64,000 bases of DNA from NCBI GenBank assembly GCA_944320415.1, contig CALUHJ010000003.1, forward strand, positions 152,456-216,455. Direction: 5' to 3'. The notes beneath the pieces were generated by a model, which saw only the letters and a program-made list of their open reading frames with translations, did not search any database and was not told the DNA's origin. This document shows positions 35,176-43,814 of this stretch, piece after piece. The position numbers were made by a program, and so were the translations under genes. Each line of letters opens with the position of its first letter. The first letter of the stretch is position 1. Source of the stretch: an uncultured Bacteroidales bacterium. GTDB lineage: Bacteria; Bacteroidota; Bacteroidia; Bacteroidales; P3.

Positions 35176-37149
35176 ATGGGAAAAAAGGTTTTTAAAGGCA
35201 CCGTCGCACTAACAAGCATTCTTATTCTTATTCAGCTGTTTCCTCCCGTGCTGGTTCTGGACAGCACTTCCCTGAGGCATTTTCTCATTGCACTGTTCGA
35301 CCTGGCCGCAACAGCAACAATACTTTTCTGGAGTTTCAAATACGGTGAGAAGACCCTTTTCAGACAGGTCATGCTTTCACCTCTGAGCATTGTCTGGGGC
35401 ATACTGATAATCTTTATGGGACTGTCCATAACATGGAGCATCAATCCGACGGAAGGAGTTGTCACATGGAACAGATGGATTGTCGTCTTTATAGGAATGA
35501 TTCTTTCGTGCATACTGATTGCCAAGGAAAACAAGTCGTTCAAAGCCCTTGTGATATGCACCTTGACAATAGCCACAATCAACATCCTTGCATGTATAAT
35601 ATGCTATTATGTATTCGATGTCCATATATCGCAAAGGAACAATCTGAAACTTAACGGTTTCTACGGCAATAAAAACATCTTCGCCGTTGCAATGCTGTTC
35701 AAGCTGCCCTTTCTCTACTATGCCTTCATCCGATACAGAAGATTCGTAAAATGGTACAGCCTTGCGTTGATTTTTCTCATTTGTTTCTGTCTTGTAATTC
35801 TGAGCACCCGCTCGAGTTTCATAGGTCTGGCCTTTCAGCTTATAATACTTACGGGTTACGGCATATATTCATGGTTCAGATTCAAAAACAGAACATTTGT
35901 CAAACTGTCCATCATTGTAGCGATTGCAATAGCCGGATTCATCATTGGAGACCTTTTCATCGAATATAACTTCAATCATTTCTCCAAAATAAAGACAAAC
36001 AACTATACTATAGACGCAAGGATAGGCTCCATAGCGGAAGGCAACAGCAAAGGCAGACTTGTAATATGGGAAAACACAAGTGAAATAATCAAACAGTCGC
36101 CTTGGACCGGCTACGGAGTGGGCAATCACAAGCTTGCGATAATGAAGGTGGAGTGTGCGAAGAAAGCGGACTACGTTGTTTCAGACCATGCGCACAATGA
36201 CTTTTTGGAAATGTTTTCGGAGTTGGGAATATTCGGGTTCCTGCTGTATGTGACAACTTATGTTGTTAGCGCGATAATGTGCATACGCCAGATTCTCACT
36301 TCCAAACACGAAGTCCACAGACTGATTGCACTTGTTGCCGCCTGCCTGCTGGTGACTTACATGAACGATGCCATGTTCAACTTCCCTCTGGAGAGGGCCG
36401 ACTGTCAGATATACTTGATAATAGGTGTCGCCCTTGTGATTGCAAATCAACTGAAGATTAACCGGGAGATGGACAAGGCAGATAGAATATCGGACAAGGT
36501 TGCATTGGTGTTTGTGTTTGTGCTTATGTTTCCCGTCACTTTTGTTGAAGCCACACACTGTTATTCTTCCGTTCTGCAAAAGAAAAGAATATTGCAGCAC
36601 AACGGTGACAAGGACATAACATACAGTCCGGAGGACTGGCTGAGACTTATGCCTGCCATGCCAAACATAGACGAGAGTACCAAACCAATTGCTGTAAATG
36701 TTGCTGAAAGGTTTGCTGAAAGAAAGCGTTACAGGGAAGCGATAGACATTCTCTTGAAGGACAACTCCAATCCTTATTATTCTTTGAGGGAATTCAGGCT
36801 GTCGAGTTACTACAATCAGCTTGACAAAAGGGACAGCGCCGTTTTATGGGCAAGAAAGTGCATAAGGATGAAACCTCTCTGTTACAGTCCGGTAAGAATT
36901 CTTGTCAGCGTAAGTGGAAAGGAAGGGAAGGCGGACGAGCAGTTGCGTCTGATAAACGAATATTTGGACAAATACCAACTGGAGCCTCTTGCATGGGAGG
37001 ACAAGGTAACCGTTTTGCTGCGACAAGGGAAAAGGGATGAGGCACTGGTGACAGTGAAAAAAGCTCGCGAATACATGCCTCGAAACGGAAAAATAAAAGC
37101 CCTTGAGGAAACAATATTGAATGCAAACAGTCAGAAAATGGACAATTAA
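35176..37149 (+). CDS. O-antigen ligase/polymerase-like protein with C-terminal TPR region
   Basis: 657 residues from MGKKVFKGTVALTS. About 11 membrane helices hold a Wzy_C/O-antigen-ligase domain with NGFYGNKNIFAVAM, STRSSFIGL, PWTGYGVGNHKLA and the periplasmic loop DHAHNDFLEMFSELGIFGF. From about residue 490 a soluble part has TPR-like helices (AERKRYREAIDILLKD, DEALVTVKKAREYMP). Such proteins polymerise surface glycans or join them to lipid A or proteins in the periplasm. The start was chosen because an upstream ATG at 34885 lies before the promoter and crosses non-coding T-rich sequence. Ligase and polymerase roles cannot be separated from sequence. Confidence 0.85.
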   Translation: MGKKVFKGTVALTSILILIQLFPPVLVLDSTSLRHFLIALFDLAATATILFWSFKYGEKTLFRQVMLSPLSIVWGILIIFMGLSITWSINPTEGVVTWNRWIVVFIGMILSCILIAKENKSFKALVICTLTIATINILACIICYYVFDVHISQRNNLKLNGFYGNKNIFAVAMLFKLPFLYYAFIRYRRFVKWYSLALIFLICFCLVILSTRSSFIGLAFQLIILTGYGIYSWFRFKNRTFVKLSIIVAIAIAGFIIGDLFIEYNFNHFSKIKTNNYTIDARIGSIAEGNSKGRLVIWENTSEIIKQSPWTGYGVGNHKLAIMKVECAKKADYVVSDHAHNDFLEMFSELGIFGFLLYVTTYVVSAIMCIRQILTSKHEVHRLIALVAACLLVTYMNDAMFNFPLERADCQIYLIIGVALVIANQLKINREMDKADRISDKVALVFVFVLMFPVTFVEATHCYSSVLQKKRILQHNGDKDITYSPEDWLRLMPAMPNIDESTKPIAVNVAERFAERKRYREAIDILLKDNSNPYYSLREFRLSSYYNQLDKRDSAVLWARKCIRMKPLCYSPVRILVSVSGKEGKADEQLRLINEYLDKYQLEPLAWEDKVTVLLRQGKRDEALVTVKKAREYMPRNGKIKALEETILNANSQKMDN

Positions 37150-37237
37150 GTAAAAATTTATCCATTGATTATCAACCATTTAGATACGACAATTAAAAGT
37201 TTTCCTTAAAAAAGGAACCGTTTTTGAATAAATGTCG

Positions 37238-37245
37238 TACATTTG
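37238..37245 (+). promoter_or_regulatory. Promoter -7 box of the small lipoprotein gene
   Basis: TACATTTG, 46 bases before the ATG at 37292. A short inverted repeat (TTCCTTAAAAAAGGAA, 37202-37217) lies just upstream. Confidence 0.55.
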
Positions 37246-37291
37246 CAGCGTTAAATCAAAAGAATTATATCAACATTAAAACTTTACGAAA

Positions 37292-37453
37292 ATGAAAAAA
37301 GTATTGTTTGTATTGGCTGTAGCAGGATTTTTCGCTGCATGTGGTGGTAAGACAGAAACTGCAACTGAAACTGCAACTGAAACTCCAGCAATGGAAGAAA
37401 CTATGCCTGTTGAAACTGCAACTGAAACTGTTGCTGAAACTCCAGCCATGTAA
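37292..37453 (+). CDS. Small lipoprotein with Thr-Glu repeats
   Basis: 53 residues: MKKVLFVLAVAGFFAAC, a clear lipobox with Cys17, then GGK and a 33-residue tail built of T-E-T-A and E-T-P-A-M repeats with no other residues of note. It has its own promoter box and a strong terminator, so it is probably real and expressed. Small lipoproteins of this design are common in Bacteroidales, but I know no function. The tail is acidic and should be disordered at the cell envelope. Confidence 0.8.
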   Translation: MKKVLFVLAVAGFFAACGGKTETATETATETPAMEETMPVETATETVAETPAM

Positions 37454-37477
37454 TTTTCTCCTTTAGGGAGAACAGAA

Positions 37478-37520
37478 AAAAAATAGCAGTCCCAATGTGA
37501 AAGAGACTGCTTTTTTTATG
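37478..37520. terminator. Bidirectional terminator between small lipoprotein and tyrS
   Basis: Arms 37485-37491 (AGCAGTC) and 37505-37511 (GACTGCT), with an A-run before and a T-run after, so it can serve both the plus-strand lipoprotein gene and the minus-strand tyrS. Confidence 0.8.
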
Positions 37521-37543
37521 CCCTTATTCCAAGGGAATAGCGA

Positions 37544-38824
37544 CTAAATTGCGCGTATTATATAATAGTTCTTTTTTCCTTTCTGAATCAAAACATATTG
37601 TTGGTTAAGCAAATCCTTCGACGACACATTAAAAGAATCTGTTATTTTTTCCTTGTTTACTGAAATTGAGTTCTCTTTCAAGCTTCGACGTGCTTCGGAT
37701 TTTGAAGAAAGTATGGAAGTTTTTTCTGCCAACAGCTCGATAATGTTTATACCCTGCTCTATCTCCGTTATTGGAACATCAAATGTAGGCACACCTTCAA
37801 AAACGGAAAGAAAAGTTGCAGTATCCAGATGTTTCAAACTTTCAGTAGTTCCTTTTCCAAACAATATTTCAGAAGCCTCCAATGCCGACTGATATTCCTT
37901 CTCTCCATGAACACGTATGGTTATATCCTTGGCCAAGGCTTTTTGTAATATCCTGAGATTAGGAGCTACATCATGTTCTTTTTCCAATTGCTCGACTTCT
38001 TCTTTGTTCATGAAAGTGAAAATACGTACAAACTTTTTGGCATCTTCATCCGACACATTGAGCCAGAACTGATAGAAAGCGTAAGGGGACGTTTTCTCAG
38101 GGTCCAACCAAACGTTACCTTTTTCCGTTTTACCGAATTTTTTTCCATCAGCCTTTGTTATCAACGGGCAAGTCAAAGCATAGGCTTCTCCTGAAACCGT
38201 TCTGCGAATCAACTCCGTTCCACAGGTAATGTTTCCCCATTGGTCACTTCCTCCCATCTGAACCCTGCATCCGTAATTTTCGTACAAGTATTTGAAGTCA
38301 TAAGCCTGCAAAAGCTGATATGAAAACTCGGTAAAGGATAATCCAGTCTCTATTCTTTTTTTCACACAATCCTTACTCATCATGTAATTGACAGTGATAT
38401 GCTTACCTATCTCCCTTATGAAATCCAGGAAAGACCATCTGCTATTCCAGTCATAGTTATTCAAAATCAAGGCCTTGTTATCCTTGTCCGATTCAAAGTC
38501 CATGAACTTTGACAATTGCTTTTTTATACATTGCTGATTGTGTTGTATCTGTTCAATGGAAAGGAGTTTGCGTTCCTCACTCTTGAACGAAGGATCTCCT
38601 ATCATACCAGTTGCTCCACCAAGCAAGACAATAGGTCTGTGACCACATCTTTGCAGATGACTCAACATCATTATGCCGACAAGATGTCCTATATGAAGAC
38701 TGTCTGCAGTAGGATCAAATCCTACGTAAGCGGTAGTCGTTTCCTTTTGGAACTGTTCTTCAGCTCCCGGCATTATGTCGTGAATCATGTTTCTCCAACG
38801 TAATTCCTGTACAAAATTTCTCAT
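37544..38824 (-). CDS. tyrS: Tyrosyl-tRNA synthetase
   Basis: 426 residues. Class I motifs: [14 protein letters not shown] (HIGH) and KFGKTEKGN (the KMSKS equivalent), the tyrosine-binding [12 protein letters not shown] and [12 protein letters not shown]. The C-terminal S4-like RNA-binding domain is present ([15 protein letters not shown]). It charges tRNA-Tyr in the cytoplasm. It is a single gene, divergent from the M28 peptidase gene. Confidence 0.97.
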   Translation of the reverse strand: MRNFVQELRWRNMIHDIMPGAEEQFQKETTTAYVGFDPTADSLHIGHLVGIMMLSHLQRCGHRPIVLLGGATGMIGDPSFKSEERKLLSIEQIQHNQQCIKKQLSKFMDFESDKDNKALILNNYDWNSRWSFLDFIREIGKHITVNYMMSKDCVKKRIETGLSFTEFSYQLLQAYDFKYLYENYGCRVQMGGSDQWGNITCGTELIRRTVSGEAYALTCPLITKADGKKFGKTEKGNVWLDPEKTSPYAFYQFWLNVSDEDAKKFVRIFTFMNKEEVEQLEKEHDVAPNLRILQKALAKDITIRVHGEKEYQSALEASEILFGKGTTESLKHLDTATFLSVFEGVPTFDVPITEIEQGINIIELLAEKTSILSSKSEARRSLKENSISVNKEKITDSFNVSSKDLLNQQYVLIQKGKKNYYIIRAI

Positions 38825-38882
38825 TTCAATCTTTTTTTCTGATTAATTCCATTCGTTCCAAACTCAAAAACAGAACCTATTG

Positions 38883-38940
38883 CAAAGGTACGACTTTTTT
38901 CATTTGCTTATGTATTGTTTACTATTTTTGCATATCTTTG
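38883..38940. promoter_or_regulatory. Divergent promoters for tyrS (minus) and M28 peptidase (plus)
   Basis: Minus strand TACCTTTG (complement of 38883-38890), 59 bases before tyrS. Plus strand TATCTTTG at 38933-38940, 28 bases before the peptidase ATG at 38969. The upstream TTTG boxes are not at the ideal distance. Confidence 0.55.
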
Positions 38941-38968
38941 TGTTTCGAACCATGATAACGTGAGAAAC

Positions 38969-40393
38969 ATGTCTAAAATCAGAACTATCGTTTGTTTAAT
39001 TTTATGTCTGTCAATTAGTCCGACCCTTAAAGCACAACAGACAGACATACTCAGAAAAGATGTCTTCACTCTTTGCAGCGACTCACTTGAAGGTCGCAAA
39101 GCTTTCAGTTCTGGAGGGGTAAAAGCCATGAACTATATCTGTTCCGAACTGCAACAAGCAGATGTGAACATATACAGACAAAAGTTCAAATACTCAAATC
39201 AAATAGGATGCAACGTCGTAGCGGTTGTTGAATCGGACGATAAAGAACTTAAAGACGAATACATACTGATAGGAGCACATTACGACCATTTGGGAATAAA
39301 AAACAAACAAGGTAAAACAGTAATATACAATGGAGCCGATGATAATGCTTCAGGTACGGCGATACTAATGCAATTGGCAAGAAGAATGCAAAAAGACAGA
39401 CATCTGTTGAAACGCAGCATAATACTCGTTGCCTTTGATGCCGAGGAAGAAGGGTTGATAGGTTCCAGGTATTTTTCAGAAAATCCCATGCCGATATCGG
39501 ATATACATCAAATAAAACTTATGATAAATCTCGACATGGTCGGTTGGTTGAAAGATGATGCACTTAAAATAAGCGGAATAGGAATGATTGAAAACGGTAA
39601 AACATTGTTTGAAAGTGACAAAATCAAAATCAATGCAAAACGTTTTGACCACTCTATGTTTACAGATTCGGACTTCAGTTGCTTCGCAAAAAAACAGATT
39701 CCGTCAATAAGCATAACGACAGGTACAAAATCTCCATACCACAAACCCGAAGACGATGCCGAACTGATAGATTACCAAGGCATGAACGATATATGCAACT
39801 ACATATACGATGTAGTGATAAAAGCGTCCAATGAACCTGTATTGAAATCTTCCGGAAAATCAGCCACAAGACACAAACAAAAAAGTGACATGGTCAGTTT
39901 CGGATTAAACGCAAGTATAGGCAGCGCAAGGCAAAACTATCATTTCGGTAATGTCACGGGACGTAACGGATATGCCTTTGACGCAGGCCTTTTCATGCAA
40001 TACAACAAATACAGATTTTTGGCTTTCCGTATAGGAGCAGAGATAGAACGCAATCTGACCAAAAGAATAGAAGGTCAGATGATGATGACAAATCTTTATA
40101 TACCTTTCAGTATTGTTCTGCAAAGTCCTTTACAAGAAAGCATAGGTCTGAATCTTATCTTTGGAGGATATTTTGCCAACAATCTGTGCATGGACATGCC
40201 AAGCGAGATGGAAAAGAATGTAAGTATAAGGCCGAATGACATAGGACTGACGTTTTCCGTCGAAATGAGAATAGGCAGTTTCGGATTCGGCGTTTCAAAC
40301 AGGTACGGATTGTTGAATATGAATAAAGGCTCATTGGACAGGATAAACTATTCGAGCGGTACATTCAGAATTGTATATTACATTAACAGATAA
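38969..40393 (+). CDS. M28 zinc aminopeptidase fused to an outer-membrane barrel-like domain
   Basis: 474 residues. Signal peptide (MSKIRTIVCLILCLSISPTL, cut near KAQQ). Peptidase part, about residues 25-290, with the di-zinc ligands H104 (GAHYDHLG), D125 region (NGADDNASG), E160/E161 (FDAEEEGLIG), D189 (NLDMVGW) and H258 (SPYHKPED). After a basic linker (about 292-308) come roughly eight amphipathic strands (SFGLNASIG, FLAFRIGAEIERN, SIGLNLIFGGYF, GLTFSVEMRIGSF) ending in aromatic VYYINR, like a small outer-membrane barrel. The fusion would anchor the enzyme in the outer membrane; this is inference. The flippase gene follows after four bases. Confidence 0.85.
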   Translation: MSKIRTIVCLILCLSISPTLKAQQTDILRKDVFTLCSDSLEGRKAFSSGGVKAMNYICSELQQADVNIYRQKFKYSNQIGCNVVAVVESDDKELKDEYILIGAHYDHLGIKNKQGKTVIYNGADDNASGTAILMQLARRMQKDRHLLKRSIILVAFDAEEEGLIGSRYFSENPMPISDIHQIKLMINLDMVGWLKDDALKISGIGMIENGKTLFESDKIKINAKRFDHSMFTDSDFSCFAKKQIPSISITTGTKSPYHKPEDDAELIDYQGMNDICNYIYDVVIKASNEPVLKSSGKSATRHKQKSDMVSFGLNASIGSARQNYHFGNVTGRNGYAFDAGLFMQYNKYRFLAFRIGAEIERNLTKRIEGQMMMTNLYIPFSIVLQSPLQESIGLNLIFGGYFANNLCMDMPSEMEKNVSIRPNDIGLTFSVEMRIGSFGFGVSNRYGLLNMNKGSLDRINYSSGTFRIVYYINR

Positions 40394-40397
40394 CGGA

Positions 40398-41834
40398 ATG
40401 AACGATTTGAAAAAACTGGCAGGCCAAACGGCCATATACGGACTGCCAACCATATTGGGACGTTTTCTAAACTATCTGTTGGTTCCAATATACACATATA
40501 CACTGGCCACCGACAAATACGGCATAGTATCGGAACTGTACGCCTATGTGTCATTCCTGATGATAATATTGACTTACGGCATGGAAACGGCCTTTTTCAG
40601 ATTCTCCCAAAGCGAAACAAAAAAAAGCATAGTCTATAACACAGCTTTGATTTCCCTGTTTCTGACAACATCCGTATTCCTTTTGATTTCATTTCTTAAC
40701 CTCGGGCGAATAAGCGACCTTATGGGATATGCCGAACACAAGGACTATATTTCACTGTTTCTTATAATCATAAGCCTCGATGCCCTTAGAGCAATTCCTT
40801 ATGCAAAACTAAGAGAAGAAAACCGCGCCGGCCGGTTTGCACTGATAAAAAGCGTGGACATATTCTCCAACATAGGTTTCAATCTATTGTTTTTCTTTGT
40901 CATAAAACCGAATGATTTGGTATTGTGCATATTCCTTTCAAACATGCTGGCAAGTGCGATAGCAATGCTCATGCTTCTGCCGGAATACGTGCAGTTTCGC
41001 CCCAAGGCCGATTTCAGACTGTTGAAGAAAATGCTGCTGTACGGATTGCCAGTCATGATAGGCGGTCTGGCAGGAATGGTAAACGAAACATTTGACAGAA
41101 TAGCTTTGAAACACCTCATCACCTGCCCCGAAGAAACAAATGATTGCCAATCCTACGTAATGAGTCAGATTGGAATATACGGCGCTTGCTATAAAATTTC
41201 CATAGTAATGTCGCTGTTCATACAGGCCTTCAAATTCGCAGCCGAACCTTTCTTCTTTTCAAAGATGAAACAAAGCGATGCAAAACAGACATACTCGACA
41301 GTAATGTTGTTCTATACCATATTTCTGCTGGCCATCTTCTTGGGAGTAATGTCCTACATAGACATTTTCCAATATTTTGTGGGAAAGGAATACAGAACAG
41401 GTCTGAGTGTCGTACCTATACTGCTTCTGGCCAATCTATGCCTTGGTGTGTACTACAACCTTTCGGTATGGTACAAGGTAAGTGACAAAACAATATTCGG
41501 AGCATACATTTCGACAATCGGAGCGGCAATAACCCTGCTGTTGAACTTCATACTCGTTCCGGAATACGGGTACATGGGAGCGGCATGGACCACTCTCGCA
41601 TGCTATGCCGGCATAATGATTCTGTGTTGGGCATTCGGACAAAAATACTATCCGATAAGGTATCCTTTGAAAAAGCTGTTCATCTATGCATGTCTCGCAA
41701 CAGGCCTGTATGTTGTAACGACTCTCTGTCCAAAAGAGCATATGGTATTAAGACTTGCAATCAACACCATTTGTTTCCTCTGCTTTATTGCCGTTGCATA
41801 TTTATGGGACATTCGCAAACTGTGGAAAAAATAG
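40398..41834 (+). CDS. Polysaccharide flippase (Wzx/MATE-like, MOP superfamily)
   Basis: 478 residues from MNDLKKLAGQTAIYGLPTILG, with 12-14 membrane helices and a typical MOP flippase start. It would move lipid-linked sugar units across the inner membrane for surface polysaccharide. The ATG upstream at 40371 lies inside the peptidase gene and is rejected. The last 26 codons are duplicated in decayed form at 43088-43165, more than 1.2 kb downstream. Substrate cannot be told; its glycan neighbours are rmlD and the O-antigen-ligase-like gene elsewhere in the window. Confidence 0.88.
   Translation: MNDLKKLAGQTAIYGLPTILGRFLNYLLVPIYTYTLATDKYGIVSELYAYVSFLMIILTYGMETAFFRFSQSETKKSIVYNTALISLFLTTSVFLLISFLNLGRISDLMGYAEHKDYISLFLIIISLDALRAIPYAKLREENRAGRFALIKSVDIFSNIGFNLLFFFVIKPNDLVLCIFLSNMLASAIAMLMLLPEYVQFRPKADFRLLKKMLLYGLPVMIGGLAGMVNETFDRIALKHLITCPEETNDCQSYVMSQIGIYGACYKISIVMSLFIQAFKFAAEPFFFSKMKQSDAKQTYSTVMLFYTIFLLAIFLGVMSYIDIFQYFVGKEYRTGLSVVPILLLANLCLGVYYNLSVWYKVSDKTIFGAYISTIGAAITLLLNFILVPEYGYMGAAWTTLACYAGIMILCWAFGQKYYPIRYPLKKLFIYACLATGLYVVTTLCPKEHMVLRLAINTICFLCFIAVAYLWDIRKLWKK
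41752..41829 (+). repeat. Direct repeat copy A (3' end of flippase gene)
   Basis: The first 26 bases (from 41752) are identical to 43088-43113, and the whole 78-base stretch matches copy B at roughly four of five positions. This copy is the functional flippase terminus (LAINTICFLCFIAV, ending RKLWKK). Confidence 0.85.
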
Positions 41835-41896
41835 TACACGTCAAAAACACCTCTTCTCAAAAGCGCATTCATATAAACACTTAAAAATCAGTCATC

Positions 41897-41940
41897 AATG
41901 AAACGCCGTTTTAATTTTACGGATTCCCGTTTCATTTTTA
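41897..41940 (+). terminator. Probable terminator after the flippase gene
   Basis: Arms 41897-41905 (AATGAAACG) and 41928-41936 (CGTTTCATT), with an inner CCGT/ACGG pair and a short T-run following. The gap 41835-42195 otherwise holds no gene; a TATTTTTG box at 42125-42132 may start the next transcript. Confidence 0.55.
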
Positions 41941-42124
41941 CGGATCTTTGTTTCAATTTCGCCGAACAAAGAATCAGTTTCCGTCGCTCATAAAGCCCAC
42001 CTCCATAATCTATCACAAAGCATATTGTTTCATATACACCCTGCGAAATTACAAAGTTCTGTCAGAACACAAGTTTGTCACAATAAATGCAAACCTGTGC
42101 AGCACTTTTACATAACCTGCATAA

Positions 42125-42132
42125 TATTTTTG
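42125..42132 (+). promoter_or_regulatory. Possible promoter -7 box for the accessory block
   Basis: TATTTTTG, 63 bases before the ATG at 42196. No TTTG at the standard distance, so weak. Confidence 0.35.
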
Positions 42133-42195
42133 CATTGCGGTTCGGACAACCGACACGAATAATACATATATTGTTTAATTTAATATTAAAGACTT

Positions 42196-42432
42196 ATGCC
42201 TATCATGATCAATTACGGGAATGAGATGATTCGTATCTCACCCAAAGACAGCAAGAAAATAGAGTATTCTGTAAATCAGGGTCGCACATGGAACACTCGC
42301 TACATCGGTTCCAGCAATGTCGGGATGTTTACCGACCTTATGGAAGCAGGAAAGGAAATACTGGGGACAACGGACAAAGGTCTTTTCTACTCTACCACTG
42401 CCGGAAGGACGTGGAATTTGCGTAAACGTTAG
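42196..42432 (+). CDS. Small Asp-box-like protein of unknown function
   Basis: 78 residues, no signal peptide. Two copies of an Asp-box-like turn are present: SVNQGRTWNTRY (residues about 24-35) and STTAGRTWNLRK (66-77), matching S-x-(D/N)-x-G-x-T-W, the second with Thr for Asp. Between them is GKEILGTTDKGLFYS, which looks like one blade of a beta-propeller. It is far too short for a sialidase. It has its own terminator and precedes the FtsZ-like gene by 171 bases, inside the segment bounded by the flippase repeats. Function unknown. Confidence 0.65.
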   Translation: MPIMINYGNEMIRISPKDSKKIEYSVNQGRTWNTRYIGSSNVGMFTDLMEAGKEILGTTDKGLFYSTTAGRTWNLRKR

Positions 42433-42437
42433 CAATT

Positions 42438-42466
42438 TTTCCGCATCGGCACCTCCGATGCGGAAA
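42438..42466 (+). terminator. Terminator of the small Asp-box-like gene
   Basis: A 12-bp GC-rich stem (TTTCCGCATCGG at 42438-42449 with CCGATGCGGAAA at 42455-42466) and a five-base loop, then a weak T-rich stretch. The following bases to 42603 show no other gene. Confidence 0.75.
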
Positions 42467-42603
42467 TTGTTTAATTATAATTATCGAAACAAACACTCAT
42501 CAATAGTATTCGTTTTCAAGACTCTTAGACAGTAAATACCATACAATACACGCCAATTGAAAGAAGATGAAAATAAAATCAGAAATCAAAACAACAGATT
42601 GAC

Positions 42604-43080
42604 ATGCCAAATCGATTCATAGATAAACCGCCAACTAGTAAGGATATACAGACAATGGCAAAAAGATTTGTGAGTATCCATAACAGTAAGATTATAAAAT
42701 GTGATGTTAATGACATCATGTTTATCATGAAGGAAGCCAACAACATCGTAATGAGCAAAGGCATAGGGAGCGGTCAAGACAGATTTCGGAACGCCATAAA
42801 GGATGCAGTAGTAAGGTGTCAAGTAATTGCCAAAGACTACAACCCGTTTAGTGCAGAAAAGATATTATTGTTTATAGGCTATAATAACAGAAGGCCTCTC
42901 TCAATGGAAGAATTCATTGAAATATCAACATTGACAGATATGTTTAACAATAAGATTATACCTGTCATAGAAATGTATGTTGACGATAGAAACATTGATC
43001 AAGATTCAATAATTATAAATATGTTGGCAACAAATTTAGGTCTCAAGGAAATATGTGCAAGTCAGCACTCAATAGTATAG
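42604..43080 (+). CDS. Stand-alone FtsZ C-terminal-domain protein (no GTPase domain)
   Basis: 158 residues. From residue 34 it aligns without gaps to residues 226-262 of the window's FtsZ: 14 of 37 identical, including D34 and D37, which match the two T7-loop aspartates (D226, D229), M-K, M-x-K-G, S-G and AIK. The similarity continues through EKILLFIGY / [14 protein letters not shown] / NMDEV and MLATNL / LVATGF. Residues 1-33 would cover the helix before the T7 loop. The whole GTP-binding domain (GGGTGTG) and the C-terminal FtsA-binding peptide are absent, with no room upstream for them. No signal peptide. The Asn of N-x-D-x-x-D is Lys. A regulator or cap of FtsZ filaments is inference; decay of an ftsZ copy is the alternative, but the frame is intact. 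Confidence 0.7.
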   Translation: MPNRFIDKPPTSKDIQTMAKRFVSIHNSKIIKCDVNDIMFIMKEANNIVMSKGIGSGQDRFRNAIKDAVVRCQVIAKDYNPFSAEKILLFIGYNNRRPLSMEEFIEISTLTDMFNNKIIPVIEMYVDDRNIDQDSIIINMLATNLGLKEICASQHSIV

Positions 43081-43087
43081 ATACTAG

Positions 43088-43165
43088 GACTTGCAATCAA
43101 CACCATTTGTTTCATCTGCATTATTGCCATTACTTGCTTACAGAATATTTGCAAACTATAGAAAA
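43088..43165 (+). pseudogene. Direct repeat copy B: decayed second copy of the flippase 3' end
   Basis: It matches 41752-41829, with 26 identical bases at the start and scattered changes after. Translation still reads LAINTICFICIIAITCLQNI then CKL-stop, beside LAINTICFLCFIAV...RKL in the real gene. It has no start or upstream coding part. It begins eight bases after the stop of the FtsZ-like gene. Confidence 0.85.
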
Positions 43166-43199
43166 TATACGGAAAAACGGAATCACTCCTCCATTTTTA

Positions 43200-43814
43200 T
43201 CATAATTGCCCTTCTATTTCCATAGTTTGCATTTGTTTTTTATCAATACCGTTTTTTTTGCCGTAATTTGTCCAATACACGTTGGAAGCCAATATAAAAA
43301 GACGCTTTGTCAAAGGCATGGACAAATGGAATTCCTTGTATGATTTGTTTACAACAGATTTACTTAATCTCTTTATCGCCATTGTAACCATGAACCTGAA
43401 TGGCGTATCCAATATTGCCTCTCCGCTGCCAAGCATAAATATAGACCCTACCTTATAATTATTTTGTTGGCAAAATAACTTTATCATCATGACCGCAACT
43501 TCATTTTGAGTGTATTCAAGAAAGCCGCAATTTACAAATATTGAAATTACCGGTTTACTTGCGAGAGGAGGATTAGCTTCCAATGTTTTAAAAAAGTCCA
43601 ATAAGCCCACCGGCAATGCGTCTGCATAAAGCGGAAAAACAATCAGCACATCCGTATATTCACCTATCTTAGAACATATATCCGAATGATTCTTGCTTGT
43701 AAGTTCCACGTAATCGCATTCCATTGTCATATAATCGGCAAATATCTTGGCATATCGTTTAGAATTAGACTTGGGAGCCCTAGGACTTCCGTTCAATATC
43801 ATTATTTTTCCCAT
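43200..43814 (-). CDS. NAD(P)H-dependent FMN oxidoreductase, flavodoxin-like fold
   Basis: 204 residues from MGKIMILNGSPRAPKSNS, the phosphate-binding loop of the NADPH-dependent FMN reductase family, with VLIVFPLYADALPVGLLDFF (the FMN ring loop) and ISIFVNCGFLE. It probably reduces flavin or quinone-type substrates in the cytoplasm. It overlaps the 3' end of its upstream neighbour by 13 bases, so the two flavodoxin-like proteins are co-expressed. The substrate is unknown. Confidence 0.82.
   Translation of the reverse strand: MGKIMILNGSPRAPKSNSKRYAKIFADYMTMECDYVELTSKNHSDICSKIGEYTDVLIVFPLYADALPVGLLDFFKTLEANPPLASKPVISIFVNCGFLEYTQNEVAVMMIKLFCQQNNYKVGSIFMLGSGEAILDTPFRFMVTMAIKRLSKSVVNKSYKEFHLSMPLTKRLFILASNVYWTNYGKKNGIDKKQMQTMEIEGQL

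Noticed and set aside
42196..42432. Sialidase fragment
   Set aside because: Only two Asp-box-like turns and no catalytic arginine triad; the protein is complete and has its own terminator.
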